From Tenericutes bacterium MZ-XQ (GTDB lineage Bacteria; Bacillota_I; Bacilli_A; Acholeplasmatales; Acholeplasmataceae), in contig CP017950.1 of NCBI GenBank assembly GCA_002838205.1, positions 998,858 to 1,062,857 of the forward strand: a stretch of DNA of 64,000 nucleotides, in the 5' to 3' direction. A program made the translations under genes and the position numbers. Below, piece after piece: positions 34,937 through 44,540 of the stretch. Below the pieces are notes generated by a model. It had not been told where the DNA came from. It searched no databases and worked only from the letters and a program-made list of their open reading frames with translations. Within the stretch, counting starts at the first letter, position 1; the number at the start of each line of letters is the position of its first letter.

Positions 34937-35949
34937 GAGTAAGTGATTTTGATTTTCATTTGCCAAAAGAGCTGATTGCTCAACACCCAAGTGAAAAAAG
35001 AGACCATTCGAGATTAATGGTTCTAAATAGAGAAACTGAATCTATTGATCATAAACATTTTTATGATATTGTTGATTTGTTAGACAAAAACGATGTTTTA
35101 GTGATCAATGATACTAAAGTGATTCCTGCAAGACTTTTGGGATCTAAAGCAGAAACACAAGCTGTTATCGAAGTCTTATTGTTAGAGGAACTAGAAAAAG
35201 ATGTTTGGCAAGCTTTAACAAAGCCAGCCAAACGTGTTAAAATAGGCACTAAAATCCATTTTGGTGACCAATTGACGTTAGAGTGTGTTGGCATTCATGA
35301 TGAAGGACTAAGAGATTATAAACTGCATTATGAAGGTATTTTGATTGAAGTTTTAGAAAAATTAGGCACGATGCCATTACCACCATATATTACGGAGAAA
35401 CTTCTTGAACAAGATCGCTATCAAACAGTTTATGCGACCAATCCAGGAAGTGCTGCTGCACCTACTGCTGGACTTCACTTCACAAAAGAGCTCATGGAAA
35501 AAATAGAAGATAAAGGCATTGAAATTATACGAGTCACATTAAATGTTGGACTTGGAACATTTAGACCTGTTGCTGTCGATAAGGTTGAAAACCATATCAT
35601 GCATCATGAAACCTATACCATCACTAAAAAAAGCGCAGAACGTTTAAATGAGGTGAAAAAGCAAGGTAAAAAGCTTGTTTGTGTAGGAACAACATCACTC
35701 AGAACTGTAGAAGCTAATTACAAAGATGGCTTTCATGAAGGTACTTATGCAACAGATATCTTTATCTATCCAGGATATAGATTTAAAGCATGTGACAAAT
35801 TAATTACCAATTTTCATCTACCAAAATCAACACTTATTATGTTAGTATCAGCACTTGCAGGCAATGATTTTGTGAAACATGCATACCTTGAAGCTATCAA
35901 AGAAAAATATCGTTTCTTTTCTTTTGGAGATGCAATGTTTATTAAATGA
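34933..35949 (+). CDS. queA: S-adenosylmethionine:tRNA ribosyltransferase-isomerase QueA
   Basis: Queuosine biosynthesis: transfers the ribosyl group of SAM to preQ1 in tRNA. The 338-residue protein has [69 protein letters not shown] and [16 protein letters not shown]. No tgt or preQ1-synthesis genes are in the window. The ruv-queA order is a common one in bacteria. Confidence 0.97.
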   Translation: MRVSDFDFHLPKELIAQHPSEKRDHSRLMVLNRETESIDHKHFYDIVDLLDKNDVLVINDTKVIPARLLGSKAETQAVIEVLLLEELEKDVWQALTKPAKRVKIGTKIHFGDQLTLECVGIHDEGLRDYKLHYEGILIEVLEKLGTMPLPPYITEKLLEQDRYQTVYATNPGSAAAPTAGLHFTKELMEKIEDKGIEIIRVTLNVGLGTFRPVAVDKVENHIMHHETYTITKKSAERLNEVKKQGKKLVCVGTTSLRTVEANYKDGFHEGTYATDIFIYPGYRFKACDKLITNFHLPKSTLIMLVSALAGNDFVKHAYLEAIKEKYRFFSFGDAMFIK

Positions 35950-36005
35950 TTGAAAAATTAAGATAAAATCGTTATAATTTATATAGACGTATGGGAGGAT
36001 ATCAT

Positions 36006-36383
36006 ATGAATAATACCAGCTTACAAACATTGACATCTAGTTTTTATTTATATATCGCAATTGGAACTATTGCATTATTTACATTAGGAATTACATTTTT
36101 TCTATTAACAAGAAGAAAAAATGTTAAAGAAAAACCGTTAGAGTTATCCTTTCTAAATGACTTATATTTAGCTTTAGGAACATCATTAAATATTAAAACG
36201 ATTGAACTTGTTCAAAAAAGATTACAGGTTGAAGTTCAATCCATCAAAAAGATTGACCAAGAAGCATTAAAGACTTTAAACATGCCAGCGTTTGTTACTG
36301 GTAAAAAAATAACATTGTTAATTAAAGACAATTCAAAAGAAGTATACAAATACTTAAATGAAAAAAGAAAAGAGGAAGTATAA
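36006..36383 (+). CDS. Membrane-anchored EIIB-like protein lacking the active cysteine
   Basis: The 125-residue protein starts with one membrane helix (about 13-35) and a basic cytosolic flank (RRKNVKEK). Residues 49-120 resemble the glucose-type PTS EIIB domain: LNDLYLALGTSLNIKTIELVQKRLQVEV corresponds to the family pattern ALGG-NI-SV--CATRLR-EV, and the phosphocysteine position is Val69. It is therefore not a phosphocarrier. ATG 36006 follows GGGAGG; the upstream ATG at 35991 overlaps this site. It shares TAATG with the HPr gene, so the two are probably coupled; a regulatory role is inferred. Confidence 0.78.
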   Translation: MNNTSLQTLTSSFYLYIAIGTIALFTLGITFFLLTRRKNVKEKPLELSFLNDLYLALGTSLNIKTIELVQKRLQVEVQSIKKIDQEALKTLNMPAFVTGKKITLLIKDNSKEVYKYLNEKRKEEV

Positions 36384-36652
36384 TGGAAAAGAAATTTCTC
36401 ATCACATCTGAGTATGGAATTCATGCGAGACCAGCAACAAGACTCGTAAATCTAGCAATGAGCTTCGACGCTGAGATCATGTTAGAAGCAATGGGTAAGA
36501 CTGTCAACTTAAAATCAATCATGGGACTGATGTCTCTTGGGATTTATAAAGGTGAAGAAGTGAAAATCACAGCTACTGGCCACGATAGCGAAAAGGCAAT
36601 CGAGCAATTAAGTGATTTTATTATGACAGAAGGATTAGGCAGATTAGCTTAA
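36383..36652 (+). CDS. ptsH: Phosphocarrier protein HPr
   Basis: Small PTS phosphocarrier of 89 residues. The phosphorylated histidine is His14 in GIHARPATRL and the regulatory serine is Ser45 in LKSIMGLMSLG, as in Gram-positive HPr proteins controlled by HPr kinase. Neither enzyme I nor HPr kinase lies in the window, so unlike the usual ptsHI operon it is coupled to the EIIB-like gene. Confidence 0.95.
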   Translation: MEKKFLITSEYGIHARPATRLVNLAMSFDAEIMLEAMGKTVNLKSIMGLMSLGIYKGEEVKITATGHDSEKAIEQLSDFIMTEGLGRLA

Positions 36653-36659
36653 AAAATGA

Positions 36660-36684
36660 TAAAGTGGCCATAAGCCACTTTATG
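36660..36684 (+). terminator. Possible terminator after ptsH
   Basis: TAAAGTGGC-CATAA-GCCACTTTA is a perfect hairpin followed by TGTCTATTT, so the T-run is weak. It could also attenuate readthrough into trmB. Confidence 0.5.
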
Positions 36685-36701
36685 TCTATTTAAGGAGCAT
36701 C

Positions 36702-37322
36702 ATGAGGCAAAAACGATTAAAATATGTAACTAAAGAACTACTTGAAGAGCATGGTGTCATTACCGATGTGAAGCACTTAGAGATACCAAAAGATAAACAT
36801 GTTTATTTAGAAATCGGCAGTGGTAAGGGACAATTTATAACGTCACTTGCTAAAAATCATCCCGATGATTTTTTTATTGCTATGGAAGTCAATATGTATG
36901 TGATCTATCGGATTTTAGAAAAGAAACTAGAACAGAAATTAGATAATCTATTGATTGTTTTAGGTGACGCAAAAGAACTAGAAACTTACTTTGCAAATGA
37001 TAAGATTGATCTTCTATATTTGAATTTCAGTGATCCATGGCCAAAAAGTAAACATCATAAGCGTAGATTAACATATCCAAGTTTTTTAAGACTTTATTTG
37101 AAGATTCTTAAAAAAGATGCATTTTTACAGTTTAGAACAGACCATTTAAATTTATTTATCGATTCACTAGATTATATGGAAGATTATTTTGATATCACAG
37201 ATGTGACTTATGATTTAGAACCATCAGATTATATGACAGAATATGAAGAAAAGAAAAGAAAATTAGGTCCAATTTATCAATTAAAAGGGAAGGTAAAACA
37301 AGATGATTCCAAAGATATATAA
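36702..37322 (+). CDS. trmB: tRNA (guanine-N7-)-methyltransferase TrmB
   Basis: SAM-dependent enzyme forming m7G46 in tRNA. The 206-residue protein shows the SAM site LEIGSGKGQFI, AMEVNMYVIYRI, YLNFSDPWPKSKHHKRRL (catalytic D-P-W-P-K) and YMTEYEEKKRKLG at the C-terminus. It overlaps the next gene by 20 bases, which is unusually long; the M42 gene's start has a fair Shine-Dalgarno sequence inside trmB. Confidence 0.95.
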   Translation: MRQKRLKYVTKELLEEHGVITDVKHLEIPKDKHVYLEIGSGKGQFITSLAKNHPDDFFIAMEVNMYVIYRILEKKLEQKLDNLLIVLGDAKELETYFANDKIDLLYLNFSDPWPKSKHHKRRLTYPSFLRLYLKILKKDAFLQFRTDHLNLFIDSLDYMEDYFDITDVTYDLEPSDYMTEYEEKKRKLGPIYQLKGKVKQDDSKDI

Positions 37323-38358
37323 AGATTTATTTACACTTGAAGCGACTTCAGGGTATGAAAAACCAATAAGAGACTATATGGAAGCTTATATGAAGAAGTA
37401 TCCTCAGTATGAAATCCATAAAGATCGCTTAGGATCTATATTTGCAGTCAAAAAAGCAATGGATCCAGATGCACCTATTGTGATGGTTGCTGGACATATG
37501 GATGAAGTCGGACTCATGGTTGTAGGAATCACTAAATACGGTATGTTAAAACTACAAAATGTCGGTGGTTTAAATGGAGAAGTGTTTATCTCCCAAGTCC
37601 TTAATGTTCATACGAAACAAGGTGTGATCAAAGGCGTTGTTGGCGCACTACCACCACATTTAAAACAATCACAGCAAACAACGATATCAGATTTAATTCT
37701 TGATATTGGTGCAACTTCAAAAGAAGAAGCGTTATCATTTGGGGTTGAACTTGGAGATATGGTTTTGTTTGATAATCCGTTTTTCTATACAAAAAATGAA
37801 CATAGATTAATTTCGAAAGCGATTGATAATAGATATGGTTGTGGGCTCGCATTAGAGACCATTAGAAGATTTGCAAATAAAGATCTACCGTTTACACTTG
37901 TTGTAGGTGCAACTGTGCAAGAAGAAGTTGGTCTAAGAGGTGCAGAAACAGCTGTTAACATGTTTATGCCAGATATCTTTTTAGCACTCGATGCATCACC
38001 AGTAAATGACATGGCATCAGCAGATAGCTTAGGTGCACTAGGCAAAGGATTTTTACTAAGACTTTATGATCCAAAAAATGTTATGCATCATGGAATCTTA
38101 GATTATTTTGTGAAACTTGCAGAAAAGAACAAGATTAACTATCAATACTTCACCTCAAAAGGTGGAACAGATGCAGCGAAAGCTCTAGATTTAAAAGACG
38201 GTGTCATTGCAACAACAATAGGTTTACCTGCAAGATATATTCATTCAACTGCAGCAATGATGGATACTAGAGATTTAGAAGCTGCAAGATCTATGATATT
38301 TAAAGTGTTAAGTGATTTAACACCTAAAAAAATAAAAAAACTACAAGGGAGCGTGTAA
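37303..38358 (+). CDS. M42-family metallo-aminopeptidase
   Basis: Tetrahedral-type metal aminopeptidase of 351 residues, like glutamyl/PepA and deblocking enzymes. The sequence shows AGHMDEVGLMV (metal His and Asp), SKAIDNRYGCGLA (bridging Asp), ATVQEEVGLRGAETAV (catalytic Glu pair), LDASPVND and IHSTAAMMDTRDLEAA. A relative is encoded at 50669-51727. Cytosolic peptide recycling is the expected role. It is followed three bases later by the aldo/keto reductase gene. Confidence 0.93.
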   Translation: MIPKIYKDLFTLEATSGYEKPIRDYMEAYMKKYPQYEIHKDRLGSIFAVKKAMDPDAPIVMVAGHMDEVGLMVVGITKYGMLKLQNVGGLNGEVFISQVLNVHTKQGVIKGVVGALPPHLKQSQQTTISDLILDIGATSKEEALSFGVELGDMVLFDNPFFYTKNEHRLISKAIDNRYGCGLALETIRRFANKDLPFTLVVGATVQEEVGLRGAETAVNMFMPDIFLALDASPVNDMASADSLGALGKGFLLRLYDPKNVMHHGILDYFVKLAEKNKINYQYFTSKGGTDAAKALDLKDGVIATTIGLPARYIHSTAAMMDTRDLEAARSMIFKVLSDLTPKKIKKLQGSV

Positions 38359-38361
38359 TCT

Positions 38362-39201
38362 ATGAAAAAAACTAAGCTACATGATGGTTATGAAATGCCA
38401 TTATTTGGATTAGGAACATTTCTAGCAAAAGAAAACGAAGCATATGAGGCAGTTAAATATGCTTTAGAAATCGGTTATCGTCATATTGATACAGCACAAA
38501 TGTATTTAAATGAAGCACTCATTGGAAAAGCGATCAAAGACTCTGGAGTTGATCGTAAAGATATCTTTATTACTACAAAACAAAGAGGTCATTCAAATCT
38601 AGACAACATGAAAAAAGCTTTTGATGAAAGCTTAGAAAAATTAGGAACTGATTATGTAGATCTATATTTGATTCACTGGCCTAATCATGATAAAAAGATC
38701 AATCAACAAACATGGAAGTTTTTTGAATCAATTTATAAAGCAGGCCGTGCAAAAGCCATTGGTATATCAAATTTCCAAATTCATCATATAGAAGACTTAC
38801 TTGAAACTGCAGAAGTTATGCCTATGGTCAATCAAGTTGAAATGCATCCTGGTTTATCCCAAGTACCTCTGAAAAAGTATTTGGATGAAAAAGGTATTCA
38901 ACTAGAATCTTATGGACCATTTATGAGAGGTGGCATTTTTGAAGGTCAGTGGAAAGAAGTTTTAGGAGAAATTGCGAAAAGACATAACGCATCTATTCCT
39001 CAAATCGTCATTGCTTGGGGCTTAGAAAGAGAGATTGTGATGATTCCTAAATCAGTTACAGCAGCACGTATCAAAGAGAATTTCGATGCCCAAACCATTG
39101 TATTATCAGAAGAGGAAATGAAACAAATCAATGATTTAAACCGTGGTAAACGTGTCTACACAGACCCAGATAACTCACCATGGGGACCATATGTAGAATA
39201 A
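38362..39201 (+). CDS. Aldo/keto reductase
   Basis: NADPH-dependent TIM-barrel oxidoreductase, 279 residues. The catalytic set is visible: D of HIDTAQMY, Tyr47 equivalent in the same stretch, K of TTKQRG, and H of YLIHWPN; the cofactor tail site is IPKSVTAARIKEN. The closest general type is the 2,5-diketo-D-gluconate/methylglyoxal reductase group; the substrate cannot be told from sequence. Terminator-like stem follows (39204-39231). Confidence 0.93.
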   Translation: MKKTKLHDGYEMPLFGLGTFLAKENEAYEAVKYALEIGYRHIDTAQMYLNEALIGKAIKDSGVDRKDIFITTKQRGHSNLDNMKKAFDESLEKLGTDYVDLYLIHWPNHDKKINQQTWKFFESIYKAGRAKAIGISNFQIHHIEDLLETAEVMPMVNQVEMHPGLSQVPLKKYLDEKGIQLESYGPFMRGGIFEGQWKEVLGEIAKRHNASIPQIVIAWGLEREIVMIPKSVTAARIKENFDAQTIVLSEEEMKQINDLNRGKRVYTDPDNSPWGPYVE

Positions 39202-39203
39202 AA

Positions 39204-39231
39204 AAGATGGCCTTTCGGTCACTTTTTTACC
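39204..39231 (+). terminator. Probable terminator
   Basis: Imperfect hairpin around GGCCTTTCGGTC followed by six T. Confidence 0.6.
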
Positions 39232-39256
39232 TACATCAGAAAGAAGGGAGTACTAG

Positions 39257-39904
39257 ATGACAAAAACAAGAAGAAATTTAACAATTTATAGTGGTGTCAT
39301 GCTCTTATTTGGATTGATATTGACCATCATTTTTGTAACCATTTATGATCGCATTGAAGTCTCATCTACTTTTGGTGGACAAACACTTCATTTAGGTAGT
39401 TATATATTAAGTGATTATGAAGAGAATAAAGTTGATGGGCAAGCATCTGTATCATTTAAGGTCGCAGATTCAAGAGACTTTATTGATAAGCATGTCATTA
39501 CACATGAGTTTTATATTGGCGAGAAATTTACAACCAATAATAGTTTAAGTAATTACTACTTATTTTTGGTTGAAGATGTATTATTTACATTGAAATACGA
39601 TGAAGATTTGTTAAAGTTTCATTTGTATAGTGGCTTTATAGACTTTGATGTTGATGGAGAGATCTACCGTATGCCATATATCGAAATGAATCACAGTATC
39701 TTTAATCAAGGTATCTTTTCATCATATGAAGAGTTAAAAGCTTATTATGAAAAACTAGAGCATACGGTAGTTCATGATGATCAAAAAACACTGATTGTCA
39801 AAGCTTACTTAAAAGATGAAAATAGCAATAGTATTGATTTAAATAATGATTTAGATGTTACTTTGGATTATAGTGGAGATGATGTGTCTATCAATTTTGA
39901 ATAA
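39257..39904 (+). CDS. Membrane-anchored hypothetical protein
   Basis: The 215-residue protein has a single N-terminal membrane helix (about 11-30) and a mostly beta-rich, acidic exposed domain (residues 36-215), with tandem aspartates near the end. Without a lipobox or a signal peptidase site it is likely an anchored surface protein. No family recognised. Neighbours give no clear hint: an aldo/keto reductase before and an ECF component after, with a 100-base gap. Confidence 0.6.
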   Translation: MTKTRRNLTIYSGVMLLFGLILTIIFVTIYDRIEVSSTFGGQTLHLGSYILSDYEENKVDGQASVSFKVADSRDFIDKHVITHEFYIGEKFTTNNSLSNYYLFLVEDVLFTLKYDEDLLKFHLYSGFIDFDVDGEIYRMPYIEMNHSIFNQGIFSSYEELKAYYEKLEHTVVHDDQKTLIVKAYLKDENSNSIDLNNDLDVTLDYSGDDVSINFE

Positions 39905-40006
39905 TTGGTAGATATATCATCTTTTTTTCTTGATTATATCAAGTTTATCATATATAATAAGTGTGACTTATGGGACTCTTAGTGGCCTAAAAAGGAGAGA
40001 ATAAAA

Positions 40007-40774
40007 ATGAAAAGAAATGAAATGCAAGCTTTAACGCTTACGACTGTATTTGCAGCAATCATCTTAGTGATGACGTTTGTGCCTCAAGTTGGTTTTATTA
40101 CCATTGGAACTTTGGCATTAACTTTAATTCACATTCCAGTATTGATTGGTGCTTTTTTGTTGCCTAAAAAGTATGTTGTTTTATTAGGATTTATGTTTGG
40201 GATTGGTTCTTTAATTAGAGCTGCAACAACACCAACTGGAGTACTTGATCCAGCGTTTGTCAATCCACTGGTTTCAGTACTGCCTAGAATGCTTTTTGCT
40301 TTAGCTGCAAGTTATATTTTTGATTTGTTTAAATGGTTCGATATAAAAGTTAAAAATTCTGATATTTACATCTTTTTGATTGTGACAATTTTGACTGTAT
40401 TTGCGTTATATTATGCGTCAGGTGTAATTATTGAATCCACTGGATGGAGTGAAGGTGTTATTTATCCTGTAGCATTACTGATCATGACAGTATTTATTAC
40501 TGGATATTACGCTTTAATACGTAGAAATAATCATAAACAAACAGTTGTGCCATCAACATTCTTGATTGCTACAGTATTTCATACAGTTGTTGTCTTAGGT
40601 GCACTTGTCATCTTTGAAAAAGCATTTATTGAACAGTTTATTCCATCTGCGGAACTGCTAGGTTTCATTTATACTGTTGCCGTAACAAACGGCTTAATTG
40701 AAGCAATTTTAGCTGTTTTAATCGGTACACCTATTGTACTTGCAATCAATCAACTTAAAGCTCAAAACACTTAG
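40007..40774 (+). CDS. ECF transporter S component, probable pantothenate uptake
   Basis: Membrane protein of 255 residues with about six helices. The first helix (LTLTTVFAAIILVMTFVP) and TIGTLALTLIHIPVLIGAFLLPKKYVVLLGFMFGIGSLIRA match the ECF S-component fold, including small residues in helix 1 that normally contact EcfT. It sits 14 bases before the pantothenate kinase gene coaX, so pantothenate is the most likely substrate (genomic inference; PanT is a known ECF S component). The energising EcfA/EcfT proteins are elsewhere. No riboswitch-like element is visible upstream. Confidence 0.82.
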   Translation: MKRNEMQALTLTTVFAAIILVMTFVPQVGFITIGTLALTLIHIPVLIGAFLLPKKYVVLLGFMFGIGSLIRAATTPTGVLDPAFVNPLVSVLPRMLFALAASYIFDLFKWFDIKVKNSDIYIFLIVTILTVFALYYASGVIIESTGWSEGVIYPVALLIMTVFITGYYALIRRNNHKQTVVPSTFLIATVFHTVVVLGALVIFEKAFIEQFIPSAELLGFIYTVAVTNGLIEAILAVLIGTPIVLAINQLKAQNT

Positions 40775-40788
40775 AAAAGAGGGATGAC

Positions 40789-41544
40789 ATGATCTTATTA
40801 TTTGATGTTGGAAACACGAATGTTTTTATTGGTGTTTCAGACGGATTTAAAATCATTGACACTTATCGTTTAAACACTGAAGTCACTAAGACTGCTGATG
40901 AGTATTATATTCAAATGAAAAACTTAATTGACTTTAATCAAGTTAAACATATTGCCATTTCTTCTGTGGTACCAAGAATAACAGAAAAACTAAAGGAAAT
41001 CGCTAAGAAGTTTGTTGGTTTAGAACCTTTAGTTGTTGGACCTGGTGTAAAAACAGGATTAAATATTAAGACAGATCATCCACGAGAAGTTGGTGCAGAT
41101 TTGATTTGTGATGCTGTTGGTTTAGATGATGATATCGATCCAGCCCTAGTGATTGATTTAGGGACTGCGATTAAATATATTTATGTAAAAAACAAAACGA
41201 TATTAGGTGTTATCATTACTCCGGGTGTCAATGTTTCCATTAAAGCGTTGGTCGGACAAACAGCACTATTACCTGATATTGATATTGAAGTTCCTAAAAA
41301 AGTATTAGGAACCAATACCATTCACTGTATGCAATCTGGTGTCACTTATGGCGTTGCTGCTCAAGTAGATGGTCTCATTGATCGTATTAAAGCAGAAGTT
41401 AATGAAGATTTTAAAGTGATTTTGACAGGTGGGTTATCAAGTTTGATTGCACCCTTATGTCTGCATCCTCTTGAAGTCGATCAAGACATTATCTTAAAAG
41501 GTTTATTAAAAATATATAATAAAAATGAACAAATTAGAAAATAA
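40789..41544 (+). CDS. coaX: Type III pantothenate kinase
   Basis: First enzyme of coenzyme A synthesis. The 251-residue protein has the ASKHA phosphate motifs LLFDVGNTNVFIG, the central DLGTAIKYIYV (catalytic Asp in ADLICDAV / DLGTA), PGVNVSIKAL and GGLSSLIAP. Family length is about 255. It stands close behind the ECF component gene. Terminator follows at once. Confidence 0.95.
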   Translation: MILLFDVGNTNVFIGVSDGFKIIDTYRLNTEVTKTADEYYIQMKNLIDFNQVKHIAISSVVPRITEKLKEIAKKFVGLEPLVVGPGVKTGLNIKTDHPREVGADLICDAVGLDDDIDPALVIDLGTAIKYIYVKNKTILGVIITPGVNVSIKALVGQTALLPDIDIEVPKKVLGTNTIHCMQSGVTYGVAAQVDGLIDRIKAEVNEDFKVILTGGLSSLIAPLCLHPLEVDQDIILKGLLKIYNKNEQIRK

Positions 41545-41566
41545 CCAGGAAAATCTGGTTATTTTT
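41539..41566 (+). terminator. Rho-independent terminator of coaX
   Basis: AAATAACCAG-GAAAAT-CTGGTTATTT with T run; stop codon TAA is in the left arm. Confidence 0.85.
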
Positions 41567-41595
41567 TGTTAAAATATAGAAGAAGGTGATTATAT

Positions 41596-43260
41596 ATGAA
41601 TTATAAAGAAAATTACAATTTATGGAAAAACTATATAGACTTAGATGAAAGTCTAAAACAAGAATTAGAAACACTAGACGAAAAACAAATAGAAGATGCT
41701 TTTTATCAAGATTTAACCTTTGGAACTGGTGGTCTAAGAGGTATCATGGGTGTTGGGACCAATAGAGTTAACATCTATACCATTAGAAAAGCAACTTTGG
41801 GATTTGCAAGATATCTGCTTAAAAACAATCTAACTGATGGTATAGCAATCAGCTATGATAATAGAAAAGACTCAAAAAGATTTGCAGAAGAAGCAGCTAA
41901 GGTTTTAGCAGCAAATAACATCAAAAGTTATTTATTTGATGCGCTCAGACCAACACCAATGTTAAGCTTTGCGGTTAGATATTTTAAAGCCAGTGGGGGT
42001 ATTATGATTACAGCATCTCATAATCCTAAGGCTTATAATGGATATAAAGCTTACGACCAAACAGGTGCGCAAGTGAATCCTGCAACTGCAGATCAAATCA
42101 TTCATGAAATCAATCAAATTGAAAATCCATTTGATATTAAGACATTATCAAATGATTTGATTACCCATGTTGATCAAACATTTGATGATATTTACTTAAA
42201 TGAAATTAAAGCAATTAAAATAAATGATGAACCAAAGAAAGTAAAAATCGTTTATTCACCACTTCATGGAACTGGTGGACCGATTATCCCTCAATTTTTG
42301 ATGGATCAAGGTTATGATGTCCACCCATACACACCACAAATGATCGTAGATCCAAACTTCTCAAACACAAAATCTTCAAATCCGGAAGAACATGAAGCAT
42401 ATGAACAAACGATTGCATTTGCAAAAGATATCGATGCAGATATCGTTATGGTTACCGACCCAGATGCGGATCGTCTAGGGATTGCAGTGAAACATGAAGG
42501 CAATTATGAACTGATTACAGGTAATCAAACAGCAAGTGTAGAGTTATATTATTTACTAACACAAAGAAAGCAATATAACTTACTTCCACCAAATGGTCAT
42601 GTTTATACTACCAATGTAACAACAAAGCTCATTGAAGTGATTGCAAGAAGCTTTGAACTTGATGTCATTACAACTTTAACAGGATTTAAGTTCATTGGCG
42701 AAAAAGCCGAAATCTATAAAGAAACAAATCCTTATATCTTTGGTTGCGAAGAATCATATGGTAGTTTAATTTCTGATGTAGTAAGAGATAAGGATGCTGT
42801 TCAAGCAGTTTACATGCTCGCAGAAATCGCAAATCATCTAAAACTAAAGAATCTAACCATTATCGATTATTTAGATGAGATTTATAAAACATATGGTGCA
42901 TATTATGAATATACGCATTCCATCTCATTAAAAGGAATTGAAGGTAGTAAAAAAATACAAGAAATCATGTCATTTTTTAGAGAAAACCCGCCAAAACTAG
43001 AAGGTAAGAACTTGCTTGGTTACGATGATGTCTTAAAGAGCATTCGTGTTGAAGATGGTATTAAGTCACATTTAGACCTACCAAAATCAAATGTATTGAA
43101 GTATATTTTTGAAGATGACACTTGGATTGTCTTTAGACCAAGTGGTACAGAACCAAAAATAAAGATTTATTATGGCACAAAGCAAAAAACACTAGATGAA
43201 GCTAAAGCATATCTACACAAAATCGATAAAGAAATCATGAAAATTATCGATCAAATATAA
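41596..43260 (+). CDS. Phosphoglucomutase/phosphomannomutase
   Basis: Alpha-D-phosphohexomutase of 554 residues, the long form used by Firmicutes for glucose phosphate interconversion and glycolipid precursors. Active-serine motif TASHNPKAYNGYKAYDQTGAQ (near residue 140), metal loop DPDADRLG, sugar-specificity loop GCEESYGS (E-E-S) and phosphate loop RPSGTEPKIKIYYG are all intact. In a glycolipid-rich acholeplasma membrane this enzyme would feed UDP-glucose synthesis (inference). Confidence 0.94.
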   Translation: MNYKENYNLWKNYIDLDESLKQELETLDEKQIEDAFYQDLTFGTGGLRGIMGVGTNRVNIYTIRKATLGFARYLLKNNLTDGIAISYDNRKDSKRFAEEAAKVLAANNIKSYLFDALRPTPMLSFAVRYFKASGGIMITASHNPKAYNGYKAYDQTGAQVNPATADQIIHEINQIENPFDIKTLSNDLITHVDQTFDDIYLNEIKAIKINDEPKKVKIVYSPLHGTGGPIIPQFLMDQGYDVHPYTPQMIVDPNFSNTKSSNPEEHEAYEQTIAFAKDIDADIVMVTDPDADRLGIAVKHEGNYELITGNQTASVELYYLLTQRKQYNLLPPNGHVYTTNVTTKLIEVIARSFELDVITTLTGFKFIGEKAEIYKETNPYIFGCEESYGSLISDVVRDKDAVQAVYMLAEIANHLKLKNLTIIDYLDEIYKTYGAYYEYTHSISLKGIEGSKKIQEIMSFFRENPPKLEGKNLLGYDDVLKSIRVEDGIKSHLDLPKSNVLKYIFEDDTWIVFRPSGTEPKIKIYYGTKQKTLDEAKAYLHKIDKEIMKIIDQI

Positions 43261-43273
43261 GGAGAAACCAACA

Positions 43274-44524
43274 ATGTTTGCACAAAGAAGAGATCAATAT
43301 TTTAACGAAGTCAAAGACCTATCCATATCGTTTTTATTTTCAGGTGTAGCACCTCAAAAATCAAACGATCAAAACTATCATTTTTCAGTTAACCGCAATT
43401 TCTTTTACCTAACAGGCATTAAGCAACAAAATGTTGTATTAATGATGGTTAAAGGTAACGAAAAAACAGATAGTTTTATTTTCATTGAAAAGATTGATCC
43501 AGTTAAAGCACTTTGGGATGGCGCAGGGTTAACTTTTGAAGAAGCTAGTCAACAAGCTGAAGTTCCACTTGAGCATGTGAAAGATATCACAGAACTCAAT
43601 AGTTATTTAAATGGATTACTATCAACCAATAGACGTGCAGTCTATGGTCTCATGGATTCGGTTTATTTAGATTTAGAAAGACAAAGTGAAAACTCCCTAC
43701 CTACAAAAGCACATATGTTTGCTGATGAGATTAAGGCCAAATATGCTTATGTCAACATCAAAACCAATCAATTAATTTTGGCAGAACTTAGAACTGTTAA
43801 AGATGAATTTGAAATTGAGCAGGTTAAAAAAGCTGTAGAAATTACTAAAACAGGAATCGAGCGTATCATGAGTGAAATGAAACCTGGTCTATTTGAATAT
43901 GAACTGCAAGCTGAATATAACTATGTATTAAATAAAAATAGAACCACACCATCGTTTGATACCATTGCAGCATCAGGAAAAAACGCAACTGTTCTGCATT
44001 ATATTGATAATGATTCGAAAATCCCTGAAAATCAACTTGTGTTATTTGATTTAGGCGTGGATTATGATTATTATTGTTCTGATGTCACTAGAACCATACC
44101 ATCAAGTGGTAAGTTCACAAAACGGCAAAAAGAGGTTTATGAAGTTGTTTTAGAAGCCAATAAAAAATCAATAGAATGGTTAAGACCAGGTGTTACCATT
44201 AAAGAGTTTAACGATTATGGTAAAAAGATCTTAATTGAAGGTGCTAAAAAATTAGGTCTAATTAATGAAGATAGCGAAATTAATAAGTATTACTATCATT
44301 CATTAGGACATTATTTAGGACTTGATGTACATGATGTTGGAAACTATGCAAAACCGATTCCTGAAGGAGCTTTAATAACTATAGAACCAGGATTATATAT
44401 AGCTGAAGAAGGTATTGGTATACGTATTGAAGATGATGTTGTCGTGACCAAAGATGGCGCAATCAATTTAACCAAGGATATTATCAAAGAAGTTGCTGAT
44501 ATCGAAGCTTTCATGAAAAAATAA
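43274..44524 (+). CDS. Xaa-Pro aminopeptidase (M24B)
   Basis: Pita-bread-fold metallopeptidase of 416 residues that removes N-terminal residues preceding proline. N-terminal creatinase-like domain (1-170), then the metal ligands LFDLGVDYDYYCSDVTRTI (two Asp), YYHSLGHYLGLDVHDVG (His), TIEPGLYI (Glu) and GIRIEDDVVV (Glu). Thirteen bases after the mutase gene. Its transcript may end in the hairpin at 44541-44570. Confidence 0.93.
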   Translation: MFAQRRDQYFNEVKDLSISFLFSGVAPQKSNDQNYHFSVNRNFFYLTGIKQQNVVLMMVKGNEKTDSFIFIEKIDPVKALWDGAGLTFEEASQQAEVPLEHVKDITELNSYLNGLLSTNRRAVYGLMDSVYLDLERQSENSLPTKAHMFADEIKAKYAYVNIKTNQLILAELRTVKDEFEIEQVKKAVEITKTGIERIMSEMKPGLFEYELQAEYNYVLNKNRTTPSFDTIAASGKNATVLHYIDNDSKIPENQLVLFDLGVDYDYYCSDVTRTIPSSGKFTKRQKEVYEVVLEANKKSIEWLRPGVTIKEFNDYGKKILIEGAKKLGLINEDSEINKYYYHSLGHYLGLDVHDVGNYAKPIPEGALITIEPGLYIAEEGIGIRIEDDVVVTKDGAINLTKDIIKEVADIEAFMKK

Positions 44525-44540
44525 AAAGTAAAAATAAAAG

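Noticed and set aside
39905-40006. Possible riboswitch before the ECF component gene.
   Set aside because: The gap is only 100 bases, with no conserved riboswitch sequence and no clear terminator.
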